Of a stretch of DNA of 64,000 bases, positions 34,910 through 42,464 are shown in pieces (positions within the stretch are counted from its first letter, which is position 1; every line of letters starts with the position of its first letter). A program made the position numbers and the translations under genes. The DNA is from CATQHW01 sp965215345. GTDB taxonomy: Bacteria > Spirochaetota > Spirochaetia > SZUA-6 > Bin103. The notes beneath the pieces are model-generated. The model searched no databases, was not told the DNA's origin, and worked only from the letters and a program-made list of their open reading frames with translations. The stretch spans positions 372,001-436,000 of the forward strand of contig CBDCDL010000002.1 in the NCBI GenBank assembly GCA_965215345.1, read 5' to 3'.

Positions 34910-35283
34910 TCCTGGACACGAATGCGCTGTCCTCGCTTGCCGGGAAGGACGCGCGACTGGTCGCCAGACTCCGCAGCGCGCGTCGAGTGGTCGTGACGAT
35001 CATCAGCCTGGGAGAATTCACCTACGGCATCAGGCAATCACGGTCAGCTACGGACCTCGAAGCCTGGCTCAAGGGGTTCCTGATGAGGGCCGAGGTGCTG
35101 ACGCTCGATCTGCGGACGATCGACCAGTACGCGGCCGTACGCACGGAACTGCGCAAGGCCGGTACGCCGATCCCGGCCAACGATTGCTGGATCGCCGCGC
35201 TGGCTCGCCAACATCGCCTTCCGATCGTAAGCCTGGACGAGCACTTCGACGTGGTCGACCAGGTTCGCCGCATCGCCTGGTAG
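34906..35283 (+). CDS. vapC: PIN-domain toxin (VapC type)
   Basis: 125 residues from a GTG that overlaps the antitoxin stop. VILDTNALSSLAGKDARLVA carries the first PIN Asp and conserved Asn; ISLGEFTYGI the Glu; GTPIPANDCWIAALARQHRL the later Asp; and IVSLDEHFDVVDQV the last one. The quartet is complete, so an active RNase toxin is expected. Confidence 0.85.
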   Translation: MILDTNALSSLAGKDARLVARLRSARRVVVTIISLGEFTYGIRQSRSATDLEAWLKGFLMRAEVLTLDLRTIDQYAAVRTELRKAGTPIPANDCWIAALARQHRLPIVSLDEHFDVVDQVRRIAW

Positions 35284-35292
35284 TCGCAGGCG

Positions 35293-35560
35293 GTGCGGCT
35301 CACGCCCAGGGCGGCGCGGGATGCGATCGTCGGCTTCGACGACCGCGGACGGCTGCCGGTACGCGTGACGGCGCCGCCGGTGGACGGAGCGGCCACGCGG
35401 CCTGCGACCGGCTGCTGGCCAGGGCAGTGGGCATCGCCCGAGCCGGGTGAGTGTGATCCGGGGCCGGCAGTCGCGCGACAAGCTGCTGGAGATCCCCGTG
35501 GAGGCGGCGGACCTGCGGCGGCTCGGATCGCTCGGCGGCACCCGCCGTGGCGAGAGCTGA
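35293..35560 (+). pseudogene. DUF167 (YggU-like) gene with two frameshifts
   Basis: A GTG start gives VRLTPRAARDAIVGFDDRGR and LPVRVTAPPVDGAAT, the DUF167 opening. Family members continue with N-x-A-L-x-x-x-L-A; here the match shifts to the next frame (ACDRLLARAVGIARA) and then to a third (VSVIRGRQSRDKLLEIPVEA) before the TGA at 35560. Two indels within about 100 bases have broken it. Confidence 0.7.
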
Positions 35561-35566
35561 CCCGGC

Positions 35567-36346
35567 TCAGTCCCTGGGCAGCACAACCGGTTGGAAGAAC
35601 TCCCGGCGCGCGGGTGACAGGCCCGCGTAGAAGCTCGGCGGGTAGGATGTCGGCTCCGGACTCGCCGCCATCCACGGATGCTCGTAGGCGTAGTAGAGAA
35701 TGATCCGCTCGCCGTCGGCGCGCCGCGAGGGACCTCGCGTGTGCCACAGGGCGTTGTGGAACATCACGCAGGAGCCCTGCGGGCAGCAGAGCTGCAGCGC
35801 CCCCGGCAGCGACTCGAACCCCTGCAGGTCGCGCTCGTCCGGCGGCACCCGTGCGCGGTGCGAGCCCGGCGCCACGGTCAGGTTGCCCTGGTCGGGGGTG
35901 CTCATGTCCGACAGGAAGTAGGCGATCTTGAGCTGCAGCAGCGGGATGTACGGGCCGAGCCCGCGGTAGCCGTTGTCCGCGCCGTCGATGTGCCAGCCGG
36001 CGCCGTGGTCGCTGGCGCCATGCTCCCAGAACGCGTCGGAGGCGTGGAAGTGCGGCTTCTCGTTGAGCAGCCCGGTGACGTAGGGCATCACCGCCGGCAG
36101 GTCCATCATGTCCAGGAACAGGTCGTCCTCGGCCAGCAGGTAGAAGATCCGCGTGCCGTTCTCCAGGTCCTGGTTGACGCGGAACACCTGCGTGCCGGCG
36201 CGCGCGAGGTCGCGGCGGCGCTCGACGGCCTCCTCCAGGGCGCCACGCAGCCGGCAGACGTGATCGGCGTCGAGGACGCCCTCGAGCAGCAGGTAGCCGT
36301 TGGTGTCGAAGAAGAACCGCTCGGAGGCGGTCGGCCGCTCTGCCAT
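35567..36346 (-). CDS. Phytanoyl-CoA dioxygenase (PhyH) family protein, paralogue A
   Basis: About 259 residues. The Fe(II)/2-oxoglutarate fold is shown by GAGWHIDGADNGYRGLGPYI (HxD facial-triad part), NLTVAPGSHRA, VMFHNALWHTRGPSRR (distal His) and RIILYYAYEHPWMAAS (2-oxoglutarate Arg region). It hydroxylates an unknown small molecule. The ATG overlaps the stop of the next PhyH gene upstream by one base, giving a coupled pair. Confidence 0.82.
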   Translation of the reverse strand: MAERPTASERFFFDTNGYLLLEGVLDADHVCRLRGALEEAVERRRDLARAGTQVFRVNQDLENGTRIFYLLAEDDLFLDMMDLPAVMPYVTGLLNEKPHFHASDAFWEHGASDHGAGWHIDGADNGYRGLGPYIPLLQLKIAYFLSDMSTPDQGNLTVAPGSHRARVPPDERDLQGFESLPGALQLCCPQGSCVMFHNALWHTRGPSRRADGERIILYYAYEHPWMAASPEPTSYPPSFYAGLSPARREFFQPVVLPRD

Positions 36347-37269
36347 CAGGCGGGAGGTGACGAACGCTGCACGGCGCTCGTCGAGTCGGTGTGGCGGAAG
36401 CCGCGCACCATCAATCCGCGCTGGTCGTCCGCGCGCGTCGCCTCGGCCGCCTGTTTCTCCGCCTCGGCGCGCACCTCGGTGCGCGTGGCGCGGACGATCG
36501 CGTAGTCCTCGGGGTCGCGGTAGCGGATGATGAACACCGGCCGCGGCTCGTCGCCGTAGTTGGGCTTGGAGCCGTGCACGGTCTTGACGTCGAAGAAGAT
36601 CGAGTCGCCGGCCGAGCCCTCGACGGGGACCGCCTTCTCCCACGGCCACTCGTGCTCGTCCAGCCCCAGGTGGGAGAAGGTGTCGACGTGCCGGAGTTGT
36701 CCCAGGCGATGGCTGCCCGGCACCACGTGCAGGGCGCCGTTGCGGAGGTCGGTGTCGATCGTGTAGCTGAGGATCGCCACCGGTCCGCGGTAGCGGTGCT
36801 CGAAGTAGGCGGAGTCCTGGTGCAGGTGCTTGGGGTGGCCGCCGACCGGCTCCTTGACCAGCGACTGCCCCTGTCCGAACAGCTCGATGTTGGGGCCGAT
36901 GATCGCCTCCACGACGTCGAGCGACGTGGGATCGAGGGCGGCTGCCAGGAAGGCGGCGCTGGTGGTGTAGTCGATGCCGACCACCATGATCTGCTTGTCC
37001 CGATCGTAGTGCTCGGGGGCCGGCAGGAACAGACTGCCGTTCGGCACCACCCACCCCTCGGGCACCTGCCACGAGCGGTCCAGGTCCGCGATCGCGTCGT
37101 CGACCGTGGCCATGATGTCGCGGTACAGGGCGCCGGCGTGCGCGCGCATCAGGCCGCGCACCACCAGGCAGCCGTGCTCGTCGAAGATGGCGGCGGCGCG
37201 CCGGAGGTCGAGGTCGTCGACTGACACCTCCAGGTCAGCGACCCCGACGGCTGGAGCGGCCGGCGTCAT
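36346..37269 (-). CDS. Phytanoyl-CoA dioxygenase (PhyH) family protein, paralogue B
   Basis: About 307 residues. Start MTPAAPAVGVADLEVSVDDL, then FDEHGCLVVRGLMRAHAGAL. The HxD motif is in PKHLHQDSAYFEHRYRGPVA, followed by GALHVVPGSHRLGQLRH and IFFDVKTVHGSKPNYGDEPR with the third ligand and RPVFIIRYRDPED supplying the 2-oxoglutarate Arg. Its ATG overlaps the DUF2277 stop by three bases and its stop overlaps the paralogue A start, so DUF2277-PhyH-PhyH is one tight operon. Confidence 0.82.
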   Translation of the reverse strand: MTPAAPAVGVADLEVSVDDLDLRRAAAIFDEHGCLVVRGLMRAHAGALYRDIMATVDDAIADLDRSWQVPEGWVVPNGSLFLPAPEHYDRDKQIMVVGIDYTTSAAFLAAALDPTSLDVVEAIIGPNIELFGQGQSLVKEPVGGHPKHLHQDSAYFEHRYRGPVAILSYTIDTDLRNGALHVVPGSHRLGQLRHVDTFSHLGLDEHEWPWEKAVPVEGSAGDSIFFDVKTVHGSKPNYGDEPRPVFIIRYRDPEDYAIVRATRTEVRAEAEKQAAEATRADDQRGLMVRGFRHTDSTSAVQRSSPPA

Positions 37270-37562
37270 GGATGCTGCCCTGCCGGACGGGCGCCGGCCC
37301 CGAAGCGCTGCGCCGCGCGCGAGCGCGCCTTGGCGGCCTCCACCTCGCGGTTGCGCGGCGGCGCCGCGGTCACCAGCGCGTCGAGCAACCGACGCGTGGC
37401 GATCGCGACCTCGTCCACCGCGCGTTCGAAGGCGCGGGCATTGGCCCTGGACGGCCGGGTGGTGCCGCTGATCTTGCGCACGTACTGGAGCGCCGCGGCG
37501 CGCATCTCCTCGGCGCTGGCCGGCGGGGCGAAATTGTGGAGCGGGCGAATGCTGCGACACAT
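37266..37562 (-). CDS. DUF2277 family protein
   Basis: 98 residues matching the family from end to end: MCRSIRPLHNFAPPASAEEM, then ALQYVRKISGTTRPSRANAR, AIATRRLLDALVTAAPPRNR and EVEAAKARSRA. Family members are small helical proteins of unknown function. It heads the operon with the two PhyH genes. Confidence 0.85.
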   Translation of the reverse strand: MCRSIRPLHNFAPPASAEEMRAAALQYVRKISGTTRPSRANARAFERAVDEVAIATRRLLDALVTAAPPRNREVEAAKARSRAAQRFGAGARPAGQHP

Positions 37563-37569
37563 GGCTGAG

Positions 37570-37680
37570 TGCAGGAGTCTGTCGGATTGGCCGCGTCAGC
37601 GGCAAGGCCGCCAGACTCCGGAACGAACGGTGGGCTGGGCGAAGAGCGGAGCGGAGCGACGGCCTTGGGGCGGTAGTGCA
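37570..37680 (+). repeat. Dispersed intergenic repeat, copy 2
   Basis: AGGAGTCTGTCGGATTG at 37571-37587 equals 5322-5338. It is followed by a GC-rich inverted section (GGCCGCGTCAGCGGCAAGGC) closing with CCAGACTCC, which pairs with the GGAGTCTG opening, then by GGTGGGCTGGGCGAAGAGCG and the GAGCGACGGCCTTGGGG block. The paired ends suggest a hairpin-forming element between divergent genes. Confidence 0.5.
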
Positions 37681-37729
37681 GGGATGCGGAGCGTTGCCCG
37701 TCGCGGCGGGCGCGGCGCATCATCGGGCC

Positions 37730-38506
37730 ATGACGAACGGCGAGATCGTGAGCCGCTACGTGCGGGACGGCTACGTCGTGATCCCGCAGGTAATCGACCG
37801 GGAACTGGTGGCGGAGGTGCAGGGCCACGTCGAGTGGCTGGAGCGCAGGCACCCCGACGTACGGCCCGAGCAGTTCCACCATCGCCTGATCGTGGACGAT
37901 CCGTTCTGGATCCGCCTGTGCACGGATGCCCGCCTGATCGACGTGATCGAGCCGTTCCTGGGACCGGACATCGCCCTGTTCGCCGCCCACTACATCAGCA
38001 AGCCGCCGCGCAGCGGGCAGCCGGTGCTCTGGCACCAGGACGGCAACTACTGGCCGCTGGAGCCCATGGAGGTGATCACCATCTGGCTGGCGGGAGACGA
38101 CTCGACGCCCGGGAACGGCTGCATGCGCGTGATTCCCGCCTCGCACCGGAGCCGGCGGTTCCACGAGCACCGGCGTTCCGACGACGAACCGAACGTTCTG
38201 AGTTCGACCGTGGACGGCGAGGTGGACGAAGCGGCAGCGGTCGACGTGGTCGTCCCGGCCGGCGGCGTCTCCCTGCACGATCCGTACATCGTCCACGGCT
38301 CGGAAGCCAACCGCTCCGACCGGCGGCGCATCGGTCTGACCCTGCGCTACATCCCTACCACCACGCGCATCCTCCGCGAGGACCACCCGGCGTACCTCTG
38401 CCGCGGCCACGCCGTCGAGGGGATCAACACCTACCCGCCCTGGCCCCGTTTCCGCCCCGGCGACCACTACCCCTTCCGCGGCTGCGACCGCCCGCCGTGG
38501 ACGTGA
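37730..38506 (+). CDS. Phytanoyl-CoA dioxygenase (PhyH) family protein, paralogue C
   Basis: 258 residues: MTNGEIVSRYVRDGYVVIPQ. The HxD motif is in VLWHQDGNYWPLEPMEVITI, followed by NGCMRVIPASHRSRRFHEHR, GGVSLHDPYIVHGSEANRSD (distal His) and RRRIGLTLRYIPTTTRI (2-oxoglutarate Arg). All iron ligands are present. It is divergent from the DUF2277 operon. Three PhyH genes within 3 kb suggest related substrates. The end reads YPFRGCDRPPWT, a common tail in this subgroup. Confidence 0.85.
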   Translation: MTNGEIVSRYVRDGYVVIPQVIDRELVAEVQGHVEWLERRHPDVRPEQFHHRLIVDDPFWIRLCTDARLIDVIEPFLGPDIALFAAHYISKPPRSGQPVLWHQDGNYWPLEPMEVITIWLAGDDSTPGNGCMRVIPASHRSRRFHEHRRSDDEPNVLSSTVDGEVDEAAAVDVVVPAGGVSLHDPYIVHGSEANRSDRRRIGLTLRYIPTTTRILREDHPAYLCRGHAVEGINTYPPWPRFRPGDHYPFRGCDRPPWT

Positions 38507-38579
38507 CCGCTACTCGGTACCGCTCATCGCGCCCCAGCGTACCTGCGCCGGGGGCCGATGGCGACCACAGCGGACGGCA

Positions 38580-39089
38580 TCAGAGCAGATCGCTGATTCG
38601 ACGGATCGGCGAGTAGAAGCCGATCTCGACCATCAGGCCAAGTACGGCGTCGGCTTCCTCGGCGGAAAGCGTGCGGTCGACGCACAGCGCCGTGAGGATG
38701 CCAATGGTTCCGGTGACCGGTATCCGGAGCTCGGAACACCGGCGGCGGGCGGTACGGTCGTCGGTGACCACGACCCCACCCCGATGGCGGGCGAGCGCGA
38801 TGCACGACGCTTCACCGGCGCCGAGCGTGCGCAGGAGCTCCGCGAACAGGGAGTGCTCGGCCGTCTGCATCGGCTCCGCCGGCAGGATCGAGCCTCCCGC
38901 GAGTGCCTCTTCCACCGCTTCGAGTCCGACGTATCCGGCGGCGCGGCCGGCGGCAAGCTCCACGCGTACCTGCTCGGTCACGCACAGCGATGCGCCGTAC
39001 CTGTCCAGAAGCAGCCCGAATCGTCCGCACAGGGCGAAGTTGCAGAGCGTTACGGTATCGACGAAGCGCCTTTGCGGCGAATCAGGCAT
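38580..39089 (-). CDS. PIN-like toxin (DUF3368 type)
   Basis: 169 residues beginning MPDSPQRRFVDTVTLCNFAL. The layout FVDTVTL, GAGEASCIALARHRGGVVVT and DDRTARRRCSELRIPVTGTI is that of the DUF3368 group of PIN nucleases, with an Asp pair (VVTDD) and a Gly-Glu-Ala (GAGEAS) signature. The start overlaps the end of the antitoxin by eight bases. Confidence 0.75.
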   Translation of the reverse strand: MPDSPQRRFVDTVTLCNFALCGRFGLLLDRYGASLCVTEQVRVELAAGRAAGYVGLEAVEEALAGGSILPAEPMQTAEHSLFAELLRTLGAGEASCIALARHRGGVVVTDDRTARRRCSELRIPVTGTIGILTALCVDRTLSAEEADAVLGLMVEIGFYSPIRRISDLL

Positions 39090-39396
39090 TCAGGTGGTCG
39101 TCAGCCGACATCGCCGTGTCCTGTTCGATGCCGCGCTCGGAGAGCCACCGCCTGAGATCGAGGGCGTGCATGCCGAACGCATCGGCAAGCTTGCCGATGC
39201 TGATGTAGCCTCCCACGAAGGCCGCCAGTGCGTGACGCTGTTGCATGGGCAGTTCGTTCAGCGGCACCTGATAGCAGGCGAAGATGGCATCCCGCACGAG
39301 CTGCCCCTTGCTGGTCTTGCGGGCGGCAGCCAGGCGGGCGAGCTCTTCGTTCGTGGCAGGGTCGATCTTCACGTGCAGGGTCGCGTCTTGTGCCAT
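39082..39396 (-). CDS. Antitoxin partner of the DUF3368-type toxin
   Basis: 104 residues: MAQDATLHVKIDPATNEELA, RLAAARKTSKGQLVRDAIFA, then LAAFVGGYISIGKLADAFGM and DLRRWLSERGIEQD. The first half is a ribbon-helix-helix domain; the second half resembles the helix pair that joins UPF0175-like antitoxins to PIN toxins. A clear TATAAT lies 27 bases upstream. Confidence 0.7.
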   Translation of the reverse strand: MAQDATLHVKIDPATNEELARLAAARKTSKGQLVRDAIFACYQVPLNELPMQQRHALAAFVGGYISIGKLADAFGMHALDLRRWLSERGIEQDTAMSADDHLNA

Positions 39397-39422
39397 CCCG
39401 TGTTCCTTCGAAAGGCCATCAT

Positions 39423-39428
39423 ATTATA
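39423..39428 (-). promoter_or_regulatory. Probable -10 element of the toxin-antitoxin pair
   Basis: On the minus strand GTTGTATAATATG contains a perfect TATAAT in an AT-rich pocket, 27 bases before the antitoxin ATG. TATA-GTTG-TATA around it forms a small inverted repeat that could also serve as operator. No consensus -35 is evident at 17 bases. Confidence 0.5.
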
Positions 39429-39527
39429 CAACTATACCGGATTCTGTACCATTGTCGCGAAAACAGCAGGCGGACCTGATCCGGTCCGGACCGTTGACGC
39501 ACGCGCGGCTGATCCCGGCGCGGTACG

Positions 39528-42464
39528 ATAGCTGCCATCGCTCACCCTGCCTTCGTCATCGGGCCGGCCGGGTCCGGGAAGACCGAGATACTGCTCCGTC
39601 GAACCGCGGACCGGTACCGACGGAACCCGTTCGCGGCCACCCTGGTGGTCGTGCCCACGGTCCGGCACGGCGACCAGTTCCGGCGGCGGCTGCTGGCGCT
39701 GTGCGGCGTGGCGTTCGACCTGCAGGTGGAGACTCCACGCGGAGTGGCCCGCAGGCTCCACACCGGGACCGCTACCGCTTCGATCGGCGCCGCGCGCGAG
39801 CTGCTCGGCGGCGTCGCGTACCGGGAGATCCAATCCGGCGCCGCCGCGCACTTCGCGCCGCTGGGCGCAGCGGCCGCGCTTCCGTTGCTGTGGGCGGCGG
39901 TGGAGGAGTTGCTGGCCGAAGATGTCTCCGCGAACCGTTTCACGTCGGCGGCGGCCGCCACCGGCGACCCGCAGCTCGCGGCGGTCGCGGCCATCTACGG
40001 AGCCTGGCGCCGCGAGCTGCAGGAGCACGGGTGGCTGGCGCCGGCGGCGCTGCCCGCCGCGGCCGCGGCTGCCGGGGACGCGCCCGGACTGCCGTTCCTG
40101 ATGATCGTCGACGGCTTCCGGTTCTTTCACGGCGGTGAGCTCCGCCTGCTGGCCGCGCTCGCCCGCAACCGCGACCTGCTGCTGGCGTTCGATCCCGACG
40201 CCGGTGAGCGCGCCCGCCACTCGTACGAACGCCTGCGCGGGCTGCTCCCGGATGCGCTCATCGAACGCGCCGGCGGGCGCGCGCCGCCGCCGCGAATGCA
40301 CGGCTGCGTTGCCGCCGATCGCGAAGCGGGGCTGCGCGCCATGGCGCGCGCCATCAAGCGGCGGCTGAACGACGACCGCAGCCTGCGGCCGTCGGACTGC
40401 GGGGTGACCTTCCGCCGACTCGGCCCGATCCTCGGTCTTGCGCGGCAGGTGTTCGCCGAGTACGACCTGCCGCTCGACCCCGTGGCCGGCGAGCCGCTCG
40501 CCAATCGCCCGCTCGGCGTCTGGGTCCGCCGGCTGCTGCGCCTGCCCGCCGAAGGATGGCGGCTCCGCGACCTGATCACGGTGCTCGGAAGCGGCTTCAT
40601 CGACCGCCGCCGCTTCGGACTCGACCGGTGGGAGATCACCCGCATCGCGCGCTGCGGACGGCAGCACCATCTCTGGGCCGGACGCGACGCGCTGGACCGG
40701 CTGGCGGTGCTGGCGCCGAAGAAAGAACAGGAATCGCCTGACAGGACCGGCGGCGAGCGTGAGCGGGGATCGACGCTCCCCGGCCTGGAGGCACGCGGCC
40801 TCTCTGCCGTGCTCTCGTACCTCTACGCAGTCCTGGAACCGCCGCCCGCGCCGGCCGGCGCGCACGCGCGGCAGGTGAAGGCCGCCCTGTTCACGCAGCC
40901 GCCGCTGATCCGCGCCGGCGTCCTCACCCACCCGGGGCTCATCGCCGAGATCGATGCGCTCCGCGGGCACCTTGACGACATCGCCGCCACGGACGACGCC
41001 CTCCAGGAGGGGCCGGTGTCATTCGCGGCGTTCGTGGACCGTCTCCTGGCGCGCCTGGAGGCGCCGGCGGCGATTCTGCGCGAAGCGGGCGGCGTGCTCC
41101 TGGCGCCGATGAGCGCGCTGTCGGGTCTGCGGCTGGCCTGCCTGGAAGCCGGTGGCCTGATGGAAGGCGAGTTTCCCGCGTCACGCTCGGCACCGCAGCT
41201 CCTGTCCCGGGATGCGCGTCATGCGCTGGCGGCGGCCGGGCTGGAGCTGCCGCCGCCTCCCGAACCGACCGAGGACGAGCTGTGGCTGTCCGTACGCAGT
41301 CGCGCCGACACGGCGCTCACCGCATGGCGGACGCGGCTGGACGAGCGCGGCCGGCAGGTGGCCGCCTCACTCTATTTCGACGACGCCGCCGGCGACCAGG
41401 CGGACGAGACCGGCGCGCCCGCGCCGGCCGAGGCCGCCTCGCGGCGGGAGCTGGCCATCGCATGCACCAGTGGGTGGAGCCGCGGCAACGCCGCGCGGCC
41501 GGATGCCGGTCCCGCGTGGGCGGTCGTCCGTGTCGCCGCGCAGATGGAACAGCGGCGGCGCTCGTTCGTGCATGCCGGCGAGTTCGAGGGGACGGTCGGC
41601 GCCGGTCTGCGTCCCGAGCTGACCGACGCACGGGCCGTGTGGAGCGCGACGCGACTCGAGAGTTACCGGACCTGCGCCTTCCAGTTCTTCGGGCACTACG
41701 CGCTCCGGCTGCGCGAGTTGGACGAAGAGCAGGACTCCGCCGACGCGGCGACGCGCGGCACGGTCATGCACGCGATGCTGCAGGACGCGCTCGCGGATCT
41801 GAACGCCACCGCCACGCCGCTCACGCCGGAGACCGTCGACAGCGCCGTCATACGCCTCCATGCCAGCGGCAAGGGGATCTGGGAACGGGCCCCGGAGGAG
41901 CACGGGTTCGGCCGGGTGGGGCTGTGGCGGATCGAGCGCGAGCCGGCGCTGGAACGGCTGGAGGACCTGTTGCGGGCCGAAGCCGAGCGGTGCGCCGCGG
42001 ACGGAGTCACCGCGCTGCTCGGCACCGAGACCGAGATCGCATCCGCGCTGCCGCTGGAGCCGCCGCTCGCGGTTGCTGCCAAGATCGACCGGCTGGACAC
42101 GGCTTCCGGGCTGGCGGCGGTGGTGGACTACAAGACGGGCAGATCCATCAGCCGCAAGGAGCTGGACGGCGACATCAGGGTGCAGCTTCCCCTGTACGCG
42201 TACCTGGCGCGCGAGCGGGAGCGGGCCGAGCGGGTGATCGCCCGCTACGCCTGGCTGCGCGCACGCCACGCCCAGTGGCAGCTCGACTCCGACGATCCTG
42301 CCGACCGGGAGCTCATCGACAGCGTCGTGACGCGCGCCGGCGAGGTGCGCGCAGCGGTAGAGGCCGGCGACTTCCGGGTCAACCCGAACGTCCAGCCCTG
42401 TCCCCGGTACTGCGCCTTCCAGCACGCGTGCCGCGTCAACCAGTTCAGCCGATGGAAGAGCTGA
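39528..42464 (+). CDS. addB: AddB-like helicase-nuclease subunit
   Basis: About 978 residues if read from 39528. FVIGPAGSGKTEILLRR (Walker A) lies at 39552-39602, before the first ordinary start (GTG, 39645), so initiation must be earlier, perhaps at ATA 39528 or ATC 39537. The middle is a degenerate UvrD-like region (LPFLMIVDGFRFFHGGELRL). The C-terminus is a RecB-type nuclease: SATRLESYRTCAFQFF, GTVMHAMLQDALADL, AAVVDYKTGRSISRKELDGD and QLPLYAYLARE, with Fe-S cysteines in YRTC and NVQPCPRYCAFQHACR. It forms with AddA a DNA-end resection enzyme. Confidence 0.8.
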   Translation: MAAIAHPAFVIGPAGSGKTEILLRRTADRYRRNPFAATLVVVPTVRHGDQFRRRLLALCGVAFDLQVETPRGVARRLHTGTATASIGAARELLGGVAYREIQSGAAAHFAPLGAAAALPLLWAAVEELLAEDVSANRFTSAAAATGDPQLAAVAAIYGAWRRELQEHGWLAPAALPAAAAAAGDAPGLPFLMIVDGFRFFHGGELRLLAALARNRDLLLAFDPDAGERARHSYERLRGLLPDALIERAGGRAPPPRMHGCVAADREAGLRAMARAIKRRLNDDRSLRPSDCGVTFRRLGPILGLARQVFAEYDLPLDPVAGEPLANRPLGVWVRRLLRLPAEGWRLRDLITVLGSGFIDRRRFGLDRWEITRIARCGRQHHLWAGRDALDRLAVLAPKKEQESPDRTGGERERGSTLPGLEARGLSAVLSYLYAVLEPPPAPAGAHARQVKAALFTQPPLIRAGVLTHPGLIAEIDALRGHLDDIAATDDALQEGPVSFAAFVDRLLARLEAPAAILREAGGVLLAPMSALSGLRLACLEAGGLMEGEFPASRSAPQLLSRDARHALAAAGLELPPPPEPTEDELWLSVRSRADTALTAWRTRLDERGRQVAASLYFDDAAGDQADETGAPAPAEAASRRELAIACTSGWSRGNAARPDAGPAWAVVRVAAQMEQRRRSFVHAGEFEGTVGAGLRPELTDARAVWSATRLESYRTCAFQFFGHYALRLRELDEEQDSADAATRGTVMHAMLQDALADLNATATPLTPETVDSAVIRLHASGKGIWERAPEEHGFGRVGLWRIEREPALERLEDLLRAEAERCAADGVTALLGTETEIASALPLEPPLAVAAKIDRLDTASGLAAVVDYKTGRSISRKELDGDIRVQLPLYAYLARERERAERVIARYAWLRARHAQWQLDSDDPADRELIDSVVTRAGEVRAAVEAGDFRVNPNVQPCPRYCAFQHACRVNQFSRWKS

